Shown: positions 54,072-63,296, counted from the first letter of the stretch. The stretch: 64,000 bases of DNA from Pseudovibrio exalbescens DSM 16456 (GCF_000422785.1 NZ_AUGS01000008.1:186001-250000); one strand, 5' to 3'. A program made the numbers and translations. Notes: generated by a model not told the origin, from the letters alone.

Positions 54072-54578
54072 CTACATGAATGATTTCTCACAATAAGTAG
54101 CTGAACCGAAATCGCTTTCCCCCTGCGACTTTTTATTGTCTTGGAAAGGGGGGAGCCGAAGTAATCCAGGGGGTTTCAAGTGGCGTATCAAAACATAATT
54201 ACAAAAGCAGAAGAGGCTCCCATGGCTGGCACGCACGAGGAAATGCTCGACTCCATTCGCTGTGCTTCGGCCATCAGGCTGAGGACCTCGAAAGGTTACA
54301 CCAATCTTGAGAAGGTTGTTACCTGCATCGCTTTGAACAGAGTGTTCTTGTTGCAGGAAAACCAAACGCGAGGTGATGGCTTCGGAGCCCTCCAGGAAAA
54401 TCAGCTCGCCATTCTTTTTGTAGACCGAGACCCAGTGATCATATCCACCCGCCAACCGAAAGACTTTGACCGCTTGGCCCCCGTCCTTGCCTGCGCGTGC
54501 ACCCCATCACCCACAATTGCAAAAGCGCCTCTGCAGGCAAACTGCGTGCTGGAAGTAACATTCAGCACATCACACTAA
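54072..54578. other. Unresolved open frames on both strands between AGE and nagE
   Basis: On the plus strand an open frame of 132 codons runs from GTG 54180 to 54578 with AGGGGG upstream. On the minus strand a 54072-54506 frame encodes coding-like text (KVFRLAGGYDHWVSVYKKNG, LIFLEGSEAITSRLVFLQQE) with GC-rich third bases around 54310-54500, but its only start there is TTG 54455 and a TGA precedes it. Neither matches a family I know. The minus-strand stretch may be the remains of a broken gene. At most one of these frames is real. Confidence 0.25.
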
Positions 54579-54605
54579 AAAACGCCCCGCTGATAAAGCG
54601 GGGCG
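54577..54605 (-). terminator. Rho-independent terminator of nagE
   Basis: On the minus strand CGCCCCGC and GCGGGGCG (54583-54605) form a perfect 8-base stem with a 7-base loop, followed by TTTTTT. It begins about 27 bases after the nagE stop and ends the minus-strand nag/pts transcript. Confidence 0.92.
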
Positions 54606-54631
54606 TCCATTCGTCTCCCAGTTGGGAAAAA

Positions 54632-56335
54632 TCAGGCAGAAACCATTTCGCCTTTGATTTCAGATGACAGTTGATCTGCAATCGGACCAACGATCACCTG
54701 GACAGAGCCAGCTGCAGGCTTCACCACTCCATGCGCACCGAGACGCTTGAGAGCAGCTTCATCTACCTTGGAGCCATCCACCACATTGAGGCGCAAGCGC
54801 GTTGCACATGCATCCACATTGGTCAGGTTCGCAGCCCCACCCAAAGCAACCAGATAGCTGGCTGCACGGCTTGCACTCGCAGCAGGACGCGGGGCAGTGC
54901 GCTTCAGCGCTTCCTTCACATCACCAGCGAGTTGATCTGCGATAGGACCAACAATCACCTGAACGGAGCCAGCGGCAGGCTTGACCACACCATGGGCGCC
55001 CAGACCTTTCAGTGCGGCTTCGTTGACGGCTGCGTTGTCAGCCACCGTGACCCGCAAACGGGTCGCACAGGCATCCACATCCAGAACGTTACCGACACCA
55101 CCAAGAGCCTGAAGGTAGGAGCCAGCCTGATCATCACCAGCCGCGGCCATGGCGGTACCAGCGACTTCACCAGTCGTTTCAGCTGCTGCTTCGGCAGCAG
55201 TTTCGCGGCCCATGGTCTTCAGATCGAAGAACTTAATGGCAGCGACGAAGATGAAGTAGTAGATCGCAAAGAACGCAGCACCAACCGGGATCAACATCAG
55301 CGGATTGGTAGAGATACCGAAGTTGATCACGTAGTCGAACAGACCAGCAGAGAACCCGAAGCCGAGCTTCACGTTAAGCAGATCCATCACAACCAGAGAC
55401 ACGCCGGTCAGGATTGCATGGATCAGGTACAGAGCCGGAGCCAGGAACATGAAGGCAAATTCGATCGGCTCGGTGATACCGGTCAGGAAGGAGGTCAGCG
55501 CCATGGACGCCAATACACCACCCACTGCCGCACGGTTCTCAGGCTTGGCACACTGGTACATGGCCAGACATGCGGCTGGCAGACCAAACATCATGACCGG
55601 GAAGAAACCAGCCATGTAGGCACCTGCAGTCGGATCACCCGCGAAGAAGCGGTTCAGGTCACCAGTGACTACCTGTCCAGCCGAGTTGGTGAAATCGCCC
55701 ATCAGGAACCAGATGATGTTGTTCAGGATGTGGTGCAAACCGGTCACGATCAACAGACGGTTCAGTGCGCCATAAAGGAACAACCCGATTTCACCCATGT
55801 GGGTGATGCCGTTTGTCAATCCGGTCAAAGCTGCATCAAATATGGCCCAACCATAGCCGAAGGCTGCAGCCACGACCAACGCCGCCAGACCGGTGACGAT
55901 CGGAACAAACCGGCGCCCGCCGAAGAATGCCAGATAGTCCGGCAATTTGATGCTGTTGTACTTGTTGTACATCATCCCGGCGACGACACCCATGATGATG
56001 CCTATCGGAATAGCGATGCGGCCTTCCATTGTGCTGGCTGCATCAGGTTCGAGCCCGGCCAGATTTACCGCACCCTGCTGGGCAATGAGGAAACCGACGA
56101 GACCGGCCAGACCGGCTGCACCGTGATTCTCCTTTGCAAAGCCGACCGCAATACCAACGGCAAACAACATCCCCAGATTGGAGAAAATTGCACCGCCAGC
56201 TGCGGCGACAAATGGAATGTTCAACAAGTCTGGCTGACCGACACGCAGCAGGATTGCTGCCACAGGCAGCACCGCGATTGGCAGCATCAAGGAACGTCCC
56301 AAATGCTGGACGCCCGCAAATGCATTATTCGACAT
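54632..56335 (-). CDS. nagE: PTS N-acetylglucosamine transporter, EIIC with two EIIB domains
   Basis: A 567-residue PTS permease. Residues about 8-370 are the glucose-family EIIC domain with about ten membrane helices and GLHHILNNIIWFLMGDFT and GITEPIEFAFMFLAPALYLI motifs, closest to GlcNAc transporters. Two EIIB domains follow: 406-480 with phospho-cysteine 423 and 493-567 with cysteine 510, both reading VDACATRLR. They share identical runs through GAHGVVKPAAGSVQVIVGPI and are a recent duplication. There is no EIIA domain, unlike E. coli NagE (C-B-A); EIIA is supplied by the adjacent ptsP product. GGGAGG precedes the ATG. Confidence 0.93.
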   Translation of the reverse strand: MSNNAFAGVQHLGRSLMLPIAVLPVAAILLRVGQPDLLNIPFVAAAGGAIFSNLGMLFAVGIAVGFAKENHGAAGLAGLVGFLIAQQGAVNLAGLEPDAASTMEGRIAIPIGIIMGVVAGMMYNKYNSIKLPDYLAFFGGRRFVPIVTGLAALVVAAAFGYGWAIFDAALTGLTNGITHMGEIGLFLYGALNRLLIVTGLHHILNNIIWFLMGDFTNSAGQVVTGDLNRFFAGDPTAGAYMAGFFPVMMFGLPAACLAMYQCAKPENRAAVGGVLASMALTSFLTGITEPIEFAFMFLAPALYLIHAILTGVSLVVMDLLNVKLGFGFSAGLFDYVINFGISTNPLMLIPVGAAFFAIYYFIFVAAIKFFDLKTMGRETAAEAAAETTGEVAGTAMAAAGDDQAGSYLQALGGVGNVLDVDACATRLRVTVADNAAVNEAALKGLGAHGVVKPAAGSVQVIVGPIADQLAGDVKEALKRTAPRPAASASRAASYLVALGGAANLTNVDACATRLRLNVVDGSKVDEAALKRLGAHGVVKPAAGSVQVIVGPIADQLSSEIKGEMVSA

Positions 56336-56403
56336 TAAAAAGTCCTCCCGCTCTCACTTTCAAAATAAGAGTTGAATTCTGGCTCCACACAACTTGCATG
56401 CGA

Positions 56404-58962
56404 TCACGCTCCAGTTTCGCTAGCAAGACGGCGCACATCCTTGGATGTTTGAGCCGTTACAGCGGCCTGGGCCAAAGCCCGACAGTCCGCCAGGTTCAGG
56501 GTACGGATCAACGCCTTGACATCAGCGATCACCGCAGGCGTGGCCGACAACTCGGTCACTCCCAGTCCAATCAGGAACGGAACTGCAGCCACGTCTGAAG
56601 CTGCACCACCGCACACGGCGACAGTCCGTTCTTTTTCAGCGGCACCGGCAGCAACCTGCTCAATCAGGCGCAGCACACCGGGGTGCAGAGCATCAATGCT
56701 CGGCGCAAGAGCTGGATTGCCGCGGTCCATTGCCAGCCCGTATTGCGTCAAATCGTTTGTTCCTATTGAAAAGAAAGCAGCTTCTTCTGAAAGCTGACGT
56801 GCTGTCAGGGCCGCTGCCGGCACTTCAATCATGGCGCCGACCTCAATGGGCTCATCGCGCCCCAAGGCCTTGCTTTCTTCCTCGATCATCGCCTTCACGG
56901 CGCGCAGCTCGTCAATAGAGGTCACCATGGGCACCATCACCTTGGCCACCCCATAGGGTCGCACGCGCAGGATGGCGCGAAGCTGTGTCCGCAAAAGATC
57001 TGGTTGCTGCAGAGTTGCCCGAACGCCACGCACACCCAAAGCCGGATTTTCTTCTTCGGCGATTGGGAAATAGGTCAAAGGCTTGTCACCACCGGCATCC
57101 AGCGTCCGAATAATCACCGGGCGGCCCTGCAGCGCATCGGCAATCGCCTGATACTGCATGTACTGCTGATCCTCGGTCGGCGCACTTGAACGCCCCAGAT
57201 ACAGAAACTCGGTACGCAGAAGGCCACATCCTTCAGCCCCTTCAGACAATGCAAATGCGGCATCCTCCACCTTCCCCAAATTGGCAAAGACTTCGATACG
57301 CGCACCGTCTGCGGTGTAGCAAACTTCATGCGCCCGCTTCCGGTTCAACTCGCGTTGTGCCGCCCGCGCTGCAGCGGCATCACGTGTTTTTTGCTGTTCC
57401 GTTTCACTGGAGAAAACCCGAAGTGTACCTTTGGCCCCATCCAGAATGATCGGCGCGTTTTCCGGAACACGGGCAATATCTGGCCCGACCGCCACCAGGC
57501 ACGGCACACCCAAGGATTCTGCAATAATCACAGCGTGCGAAGTCTTCCCACCGGCAGCCATGCAAATGCCCGCAAGCCGGCCAGGAGGAACGGCTGTCAA
57601 CTCGGATGGCAACACTTCGTCAGCAATCAAAACGCCACCTTCAGGAAAGTCTGCAAGCATAGCGCGCGGATCATTCCCGGTCAGAAGCCCCAGAACCTGT
57701 TGCTCCAGATCCTTGAGATCGGCCGCCCGTTCTTTCATGCGTGCATCACTCAAGCGCTCAAGCACCCGAACCATGCGCCCGGCGACGAATGTCCAGGCCC
57801 ACTCGGCGCTCTTGCCCTCTTTGATCAGCTCAAGGGCGCCAGGCACAAGATCAGGTTCCTGCAACAAAGCAGCATGCGCCTGAAAAATACTTGCGGAATG
57901 GCTTGCATCTGAAGAAGCCGCTTCAAGCCGTGTCTTCATGGCGTTAATCGCCTCTTGAAGCCGTGACGCCTCCGATGCAGCATCCGATGCTGTTTCAGGA
58001 AATTCCGTGCGCTGATGAAACAACCGAACCGCAGGCCCGACTGCGATGCCCGCGACAGCAGTAGTGCCAGCATCCAGCGTGACTTCTTTGTCAGACGCAA
58101 ACATCTCAACCGACAAATCGACAATCTGTCCGCCTCGGGTTGAAGCTTCGGGTGCCCTGTCTGAAGGAGAAGCACTCAACGTACCTTGTTCCACCACGTC
58201 ATCACCAAGCCCGGCAGCAATATCGTCCGTCAGCTTTTCAACCAAAGGCCCAGCTCCCGGCCCTTGGGCAGTAACGGTCAGAACATCACCGTGCTGGGTA
58301 CCCAGGGCCATGAGAGAGACGACACTCTTGCCATTGGCGGTTTGGCCTCTGCATTCGATGGTGACCGCACCAAAAAACTCGCGGGCGGCGTTTGCCAGGG
58401 CGGCTGCGGGTCGTGCATGCAGACCGCTGGCAATCATCAACTTCACGTCTTTTGTGGCGATCTCATCGGACTCGATTGTCGTTTCCTCAGCCTGCGGGGC
58501 GTCGCCACCATCCACGGCCATCATGAAGTCGCCACTTTGAACTTCACAGTAAACTCGGCGTTCCAGAATGGGATGCGCTTCACCGTTGGCCACAACTATA
58601 ATGACCTGCAGGCTGCGGGCTTTTTGCGCCACCATGTCCATATCAAAGGAAACAAGCTTGTCGCCAGCTCGGACGGTTTGCCCTTCCTCAACGTGGGGTA
58701 CAAACCCCTCGCCGCCCATCTCGACAGTATCCACGCCAATATGAAGCAGAATTTCCGCACCGTTGGCGGCCCGTACTGTGCAAGCATGATGAGCCTTGTG
58801 AAGCGCAACCACGGTACCATCACAAGGTGCCCGTAGTTCTGCCTCGAACGGATCAACCACCATTCCGTCGCCAATGAGCCCCTCGGCAAAGGCCGGATCC
58901 GGCACCTCAGCAAGAGGGCTCGCCCACCCGGCAATCGGAGCCTGTAAACGCACAACGGTCAT
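56404..58962 (-). CDS. ptsP: Multiphosphoryl transfer protein: EIIA-Glc, HPr and enzyme I fusion
   Basis: An 852-residue PTS energy-coupling protein. Residues 1-150 are EIIA of the glucose family with phospho-histidine 74 (EILLHIGVDTVE). HPr follows with histidine 182 (SGLHARPAAALA). Enzyme I occupies about 285-852 with phospho-histidine 476 (GGKTSHAVIIAESLGVP) and the PEP-site pieces GLLRTEFLYLGR and FFSIGTNDLTQYGLAMDR. It transfers phosphate from PEP through its own domains to the EIIB of NagE. ATG 58962 overlaps the murQ stop by one base, so the two are translationally coupled. The gene symbol is used loosely for this fusion type. Confidence 0.94.
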   Translation of the reverse strand: MTVVRLQAPIAGWASPLAEVPDPAFAEGLIGDGMVVDPFEAELRAPCDGTVVALHKAHHACTVRAANGAEILLHIGVDTVEMGGEGFVPHVEEGQTVRAGDKLVSFDMDMVAQKARSLQVIIVVANGEAHPILERRVYCEVQSGDFMMAVDGGDAPQAEETTIESDEIATKDVKLMIASGLHARPAAALANAAREFFGAVTIECRGQTANGKSVVSLMALGTQHGDVLTVTAQGPGAGPLVEKLTDDIAAGLGDDVVEQGTLSASPSDRAPEASTRGGQIVDLSVEMFASDKEVTLDAGTTAVAGIAVGPAVRLFHQRTEFPETASDAASEASRLQEAINAMKTRLEAASSDASHSASIFQAHAALLQEPDLVPGALELIKEGKSAEWAWTFVAGRMVRVLERLSDARMKERAADLKDLEQQVLGLLTGNDPRAMLADFPEGGVLIADEVLPSELTAVPPGRLAGICMAAGGKTSHAVIIAESLGVPCLVAVGPDIARVPENAPIILDGAKGTLRVFSSETEQQKTRDAAAARAAQRELNRKRAHEVCYTADGARIEVFANLGKVEDAAFALSEGAEGCGLLRTEFLYLGRSSAPTEDQQYMQYQAIADALQGRPVIIRTLDAGGDKPLTYFPIAEEENPALGVRGVRATLQQPDLLRTQLRAILRVRPYGVAKVMVPMVTSIDELRAVKAMIEEESKALGRDEPIEVGAMIEVPAAALTARQLSEEAAFFSIGTNDLTQYGLAMDRGNPALAPSIDALHPGVLRLIEQVAAGAAEKERTVAVCGGAASDVAAVPFLIGLGVTELSATPAVIADVKALIRTLNLADCRALAQAAVTAQTSKDVRRLASETGA

Positions 58963-59855
58963 TATCGACTATCCCCTGAATTCAGTGACCGACGTAATAC
59001 GCCCCCCGCAGCCTCCAGCCGCGCATCAATTTCATTGTCCGCAACCCCACTCAACCCGAGTACGGCCCGTTTAACGGTGCCATAACGGCCCAGCGCATCA
59101 GTTGCATCCGCATCAGATACCTGCGCGATTTGCGCGACCATGGCGGCACAGCGCTTGCGCAATTTCGCATTCTCCGGACGGACGTTGACCATGAGATTGT
59201 CATGAATGCCGCCGAGACGGGTCATGAGCGTTGTCGAGAAAAGATTGAACATTACTTTTTGTGAGGTTCCGGCTGCCAATCGGGTTGAGCCCGCCACCAC
59301 TTCTGCCCCCGTCAGAGCAACAATCATGTGCTGCGCAGCTTCTTCCAATGGTGACCCGGTGTTATTGGCAAAACCAATTGTCAACGCCCCATTGGCGCCT
59401 GCAGCCCTCAATGCCTCAATGGTGAAGGCACTGCGTCCGCTTGCCGAAACCCCGACAATGACATCCTCGTCCCCAACGTCGAGATCCGCGACGCGATCAG
59501 CGCCAACAGTCCCTTCATCCTCTACCGAATCAGCCATTCCATTGGAGAGATCCAAGCCACTCGGCAAAATGACACGCACCCGGTCATCAGGCCAATCGAA
59601 CGTGGATCCAAGCTCAAGAGCATCAAGAAGAGAGATGACGCCGGAGGACCCGGCTCCCACATAAATCAGGCGCCCTTCAGACCCACCCAGACGCGCAACA
59701 GCAGCATCAACGGCCGCCCCCATATCCCCCAAGGCCGGAAGACATGCAGCAACTGCGCGCATCTGGCCGTCCCATAGAGAGTTCAGGATTTCGGTCGTCT
59801 CCCAGGTATCCAATCCGCGATACCGTTCTGCCGCTTTTTCTGTGCCGTCCGACAT
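58962..59855 (-). CDS. murQ: N-acetylmuramic acid 6-phosphate etherase MurQ
   Basis: A 297-residue SIS-domain lyase that splits the lactyl ether of MurNAc 6-phosphate, giving GlcNAc 6-phosphate and lactate. Diagnostic motifs are GRLIYVGAGSSGVISLLDALE, the active-site region VGVSASGRSAFTIEALRAA, VVAGSTRLAAGTSQKVMFN and LGGIHDNLMVNVRPENAKL. Length and order fit MurQ. ATG 59855 has GGGAGG five bases upstream. As first gene of the minus-strand nag operon it links cell-wall sugar recycling or scavenging to the GlcNAc PTS. Confidence 0.95.
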   Translation of the reverse strand: MSDGTEKAAERYRGLDTWETTEILNSLWDGQMRAVAACLPALGDMGAAVDAAVARLGGSEGRLIYVGAGSSGVISLLDALELGSTFDWPDDRVRVILPSGLDLSNGMADSVEDEGTVGADRVADLDVGDEDVIVGVSASGRSAFTIEALRAAGANGALTIGFANNTGSPLEEAAQHMIVALTGAEVVAGSTRLAAGTSQKVMFNLFSTTLMTRLGGIHDNLMVNVRPENAKLRKRCAAMVAQIAQVSDADATDALGRYGTVKRAVLGLSGVADNEIDARLEAAGGVLRRSLNSGDSR

Positions 59856-59943
59856 GTGTCCTCCCAGCGCACGATCTCCAATTGGAGCTATATTGGACTG
59901 CTAAAAACCATACCGATGACGTAGACCGGACGCAACCTGTTTT

Positions 59944-59962
59944 TAATACCAATTTAATACCA
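59944..59962 (-). promoter_or_regulatory. Candidate NagR operator, murQ side
   Basis: Two direct copies of TAATACCA (59944-59951 and 59955-59962) are 11 bases apart, one helical turn. On the minus strand they read as TGGTATTA repeats, upstream of murQ. They mirror the pair on the nagR side at 60103-60119. Confidence 0.5.
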
Positions 59963-60102
59963 GATCCACTCGGTGACATATCTGTCGATCATATAAATCG
60001 ATCCAAGTCATTGTTTTCATTCGTTATATATCACTACAATTAGCACTAATGCTTATAATTTTAAAAACTATGGTTTGCTACCGAGAAATGAGTTCTTGCA
60101 AA

Positions 60103-60119
60103 TTGGTACGGTATTGGTA
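60103..60119 (+). promoter_or_regulatory. Candidate NagR operator, nagR side
   Basis: Two direct copies of TTGGTA (60103-60108 and 60114-60119), again at 11-base spacing, end about 36 bases before the nagR ATG. Same element and spacing as at 59944-59962 in the opposite orientation, so one regulator could control both divergent transcripts. Confidence 0.5.
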
Positions 60120-60155
60120 TGCTTAGCCCACTATCGATGCACTCGGAGTAAAACC

Positions 60156-60917
60156 ATGTCGCTTAGAACTCCAGAGGCCGGGGGGATCGAGCCGATTGAG
60201 CTCTCGCAAGACCTGCCTTTGCCTTTGTACCTGCAATTGGCAAAGCATCTTCGCAATCAGATCACGAGCGGCAAACTGGCTGAATATGATGCCCTGCCCG
60301 GAGAACGCGAGTTAGCCGACCGTTTCGGTGTTTCCCGTGTTACCGTCCGCAAGGCCCTCTCGTCTCTGACCGCAGAGGGACTGTTGAACAAGCGTCAAGG
60401 ATCCGGGTGGTTCATCAACAGCAGCACTCACGTGGAGCAACGCCTGTCAGCCCTGACCAGTTTCTCAGAGGATATGGCCTCTCGCGGCCTTCAATCGGGA
60501 ACGGTTTGGCTTGACCGGTCCATCTCCAGAGCCACCCCGGAAGAAGCGTTGTTGCTCAACTTGCGCCCCGGAGACCAGGTTGCTCGACTTAATCGTCTTC
60601 GTCTGGCGGACAAGACCCCGCTAGCCATTGAATTGAGTGTAGTTCCCACAAAATACCTGCCGGATCCCTTTGGTTTTGAAGGGTCGCTGTATCAGCATCT
60701 ACGCAATCTCGGGCATCCACCACACCGCGCCCTGCAACGGCTCAGCGCTGTGAGATTGATTCCCGATTTGGCCCGCCAACTGGAACTTCCGGAAGGCGCT
60801 CCAGCTCTTTACATCGAACGCCGCACCTTCCTGGAAGACGGCGCGCCGCTCGAATTCGTCGCCTCACACTACAGGGGCGATGCCTACGACTTCGTCGTTG
60901 AACTAAATCTGACCTAA
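60156..60917 (+). CDS. nagR: GntR/HutC family regulator of amino-sugar genes (NagR-like)
   Basis: A 253-residue repressor. The winged helix has LYLQLAKHLRNQITSGKL, ALPGERELADRFGVSRVTVRKALS and KRQGSGWFIN; the UTRA ligand domain (about 95-245) has ALTSFSEDMASRG, LNRLRLADKTPLAIELSVVP and a closing GAPLEFVASHYRGDAYDF. In this family (NagR, DasR, NagQ) the ligand is GlcNAc 6-phosphate or glucosamine 6-phosphate, and the location between murQ and nag genes supports it. ATG 60156 has CGGAG upstream; the 27-codon 5' extension is not conserved. Repeated TTGGTA elements flank it. Confidence 0.9.
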   Translation: MSLRTPEAGGIEPIELSQDLPLPLYLQLAKHLRNQITSGKLAEYDALPGERELADRFGVSRVTVRKALSSLTAEGLLNKRQGSGWFINSSTHVEQRLSALTSFSEDMASRGLQSGTVWLDRSISRATPEEALLLNLRPGDQVARLNRLRLADKTPLAIELSVVPTKYLPDPFGFEGSLYQHLRNLGHPPHRALQRLSAVRLIPDLARQLELPEGAPALYIERRTFLEDGAPLEFVASHYRGDAYDFVVELNLT

Positions 60918-60940
60918 ACCCTCTCGGGAAAGGCAAGACT

Positions 60941-61978
60941 ATGACTTTGACCCAAGCAGACCGGACCGCACTCGGCCGGGAGGCGTTGGAAACGCCTGAT
61001 CGTGTGCGCGCGCAATTTGCAAAGAACGAAGGCGCGGTAAAAGATCTCGCGCAGCGCCTACGCAAATCCCCACCGCGTTTTGTTGTGACGTGTGCTCGGG
61101 GAAGCTCCGACCATGCATCCATGTATGGCAAGACACTCATCGAAAATTACGCCGGGCGGGCGGTTGCCTCAGTCGGTATGAGCATCGCCTCAGTCTATGG
61201 CCGATCACTGGACTTGAAGGACTCTCTCTTCATCGCCGTGTCTCAGTCCGGTCGCAGCCCAGATTTGTTGCGCCTAACGGAAATGGCCAAGGAACAGGGC
61301 GCACTTGTCGTCGGCTTCGTGAATGATGAAACCGCCCCACTTCTGGAACTGGCTGACGTGGCAATGCCACTTTGTGCAGGACCGGAAACGAGCGTCGCCG
61401 CTACGAAGTCCTACCTTCTCTCGTGCGCTGCCTTCTTGAAACTGGTGGCCGAATGGACTGAAGACACACACTTGTTGGGTGCCGTTGACCAGCTCCCCGG
61501 CGCATTCGATGCTGCCACACAACTGGATTGGGCTCCTGCGCTATTGAAACTGCAGCATGCCCGCAACATGTTCGTGCTCGGTCGCGGTCTCAGTTTTGGT
61601 GCTGCGCTGGAAGCTGCGCTCAAAATGAAAGAAACCTCCCGTATTCATGCGGAGGCATTCAGTGCTGCCGAAGTCATTCATGGGCCGCTTGGGCTGGCAG
61701 GCACAGGTTTGCCGGTGCTGGCCTTTGGTCAGGAAGATGAAGCAGCGGATACGATTCGCGCAACCATTGCCCGTATCACCGCCTTGGAAGGCGACGTTCT
61801 TTCCGCGATCGAAGCACCGGAAGCCGTCAAGCTTCCCACTGTTCCCGGAGTCAACCCGGTCATAGATCCGCTATGCCAACTCCTCAGCTTCTATGTAGCC
61901 GTTCAACACCTGGCGCTCACTCGGGGCATTGATCCCGACAATCCACCCAACCTGCGCAAAGTGACGGAGACACGCTGA
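60941..61978 (+). CDS. SIS-domain glucosamine-6-phosphate deaminase (NagB-II/GlmS-like)
   Basis: A 345-residue protein with two SIS domains and no glutamine-amidotransferase domain, so it resembles the isomerase half of GlmS. Motifs: FVVTCARGSSDHASMYGKTLIENYAG, IAVSQSGRSPDLL, AGPETSVAATKSYLLSCAA and the C-terminal ALKMKETSRIHAEAFSAAEVIHGPLGL. These stand-alone proteins are the type II deaminases (NagB-II, also GamA-like) that release ammonia from glucosamine 6-phosphate to fructose 6-phosphate. No classical nagB is present, so it fills the last step. The stop overlaps nagA (TGATG). Confidence 0.9.
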   Translation: MTLTQADRTALGREALETPDRVRAQFAKNEGAVKDLAQRLRKSPPRFVVTCARGSSDHASMYGKTLIENYAGRAVASVGMSIASVYGRSLDLKDSLFIAVSQSGRSPDLLRLTEMAKEQGALVVGFVNDETAPLLELADVAMPLCAGPETSVAATKSYLLSCAAFLKLVAEWTEDTHLLGAVDQLPGAFDAATQLDWAPALLKLQHARNMFVLGRGLSFGAALEAALKMKETSRIHAEAFSAAEVIHGPLGLAGTGLPVLAFGQEDEAADTIRATIARITALEGDVLSAIEAPEAVKLPTVPGVNPVIDPLCQLLSFYVAVQHLALTRGIDPDNPPNLRKVTETR

Positions 61979-63150
61979 TGAAACGCTTTCTAACCGGTTG
62001 CCGGATTTTTACCGGCGAAGCACTTTTATCCGGCCACGGCGTGTTGGTGGCAAACGGCAGGGTTGAAGCGCTGCTTCCAGCAGACGCAAAACCCGAAGGT
62101 GCAGAAATCCTGCGCCTGTCACCGGATGCACTCCTGACACCCGGCTTCTTGGACCTGCAAGTCAACGGCGCAGGGGGCGTCCTGTTCAATGAAACGCCGA
62201 CCGTGGCCGCCGCCCATCGCATTGCCGAAGCTGTCCGTCCCTTTGGCGTAACCGGCGTTTTGCCAACACTCATTACCGACAAAAAGGAAGCCTTGGACGC
62301 CGCTTGTGGTATTACCGCGGATGCAGCCAGTGTTACAGGTTCTGGCGTGCTTGGAATTCATGTAGAAGGACCGTTCATCAGCAAAGAGCGGAAGGGGGTT
62401 CATAATCCGGACTTCATTCGCGCACCTAGTGAAGAGGATCTGGAAACACTCAAGGCGCTTGCCAACAAACTTGCCCCTCACAACGCGCGTGTCCTGCTGA
62501 CAGTCGCGCCAGAAAATGTGAGCGACGCATCACTGGCAGATCTGGCCAAGGCGGGCGTTGTACTTGCTGCCGGCCATACAGCCGCCACCTATGAACGCAT
62601 CGAAGAAGCCACCCACATGGGGGTGACCGGCTTTACCCACCTGGGCAATGCCATGCCGCCAGTCCAGAACCGAGCGCCCGGCCCCGTCGCTGCCGCCCTC
62701 GCGGGCCGAGATACATGGTGCGGCCTGATCGCAGACGGGCACCATATCCACCCCGGTCTAATGAAGGTGATGCTTGCCGCCAAGCCGGCAGGAAAGATCT
62801 TCCTCGTGACCGATGCAATGCCCCCTGTAGGAACCGACGCGGAAACCTTCATTCTCTATGGTCAGACGATCTACCGCCGGGATGGCAAACTCACCACGGA
62901 AGACGGCACGTTGGCAGGTGCGGATATTGATATGGCCAGCGCCATACGCAATTGCGTCAAGCTGCTCGGCCAACCTTTGACAGAAGCACTACGCATGGCA
63001 TCTCTCTATCCTGCGGCCTATCTGGGACTTGAGCGCACATACGGGCGCATCGCACCTGGCTTTGCAGCGGACTTCGCAGTGATCACTGAAGACGTAGAAC
63101 CCTTGGAAACATGGGTGCAGGGTGCGGTCGTTTGGTCAAAAGACGGCTAG
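61978..63150 (+). CDS. nagA: N-acetylglucosamine-6-phosphate deacetylase NagA
   Basis: A 390-residue amidohydrolase that deacetylates GlcNAc 6-phosphate. Metal and substrate residues appear in TPGFLDLQVNGAGGVLFNETP, GVLGIHVEGPFIS, AGHTAATYERIEEATHMGVTG, THLGNAMPPV, LIADGHHIHPG and KIFLVTDAMPP with its catalytic aspartate. It overlaps the deaminase gene at its start and ends the plus-strand nag operon. A terminator at 63266-63296 follows about 115 bases after the stop. Confidence 0.96.
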   Translation: MKRFLTGCRIFTGEALLSGHGVLVANGRVEALLPADAKPEGAEILRLSPDALLTPGFLDLQVNGAGGVLFNETPTVAAAHRIAEAVRPFGVTGVLPTLITDKKEALDAACGITADAASVTGSGVLGIHVEGPFISKERKGVHNPDFIRAPSEEDLETLKALANKLAPHNARVLLTVAPENVSDASLADLAKAGVVLAAGHTAATYERIEEATHMGVTGFTHLGNAMPPVQNRAPGPVAAALAGRDTWCGLIADGHHIHPGLMKVMLAAKPAGKIFLVTDAMPPVGTDAETFILYGQTIYRRDGKLTTEDGTLAGADIDMASAIRNCVKLLGQPLTEALRMASLYPAAYLGLERTYGRIAPGFAADFAVITEDVEPLETWVQGAVVWSKDG

Positions 63151-63265
63151 AGCCTACTACAAGGGCATGCGGCACCTTACCCCAGGACACGCCGCACACC
63201 ATGCCCCGCGCTCTCCACGCCGGGCAACATATATAACCTCCCTAGCGATGCGAGTCGCACCTTAT

Positions 63266-63296
63266 CGGCAGCCTTCACCTAGGCTGCCGTTTTTTT
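63266..63296 (+). terminator. Rho-independent terminator of nagA
   Basis: GGCAGCC (63267-63273) and GGCTGCC (63282-63288) form a 7-base stem with an 8-base loop, followed by GTTTTTTT. It lies between nagA and tRNA-Thr. Confidence 0.9.

Noticed and set aside
54671-56338. Open frame of 555 codons on the plus strand opposite nagE
   Set aside because: It is antisense to a clear PTS gene, its protein is rich in Cys, His, Gln and Arg with no family signature, and its openness follows from the codon bias of nagE.
60075-60155. Longer N-terminus for NagR
   Set aside because: The upstream codons cover one copy pair of the operator-like TTGGTA repeats, lack conserved sequence, and the ATG at 60156 has a proper ribosome site.
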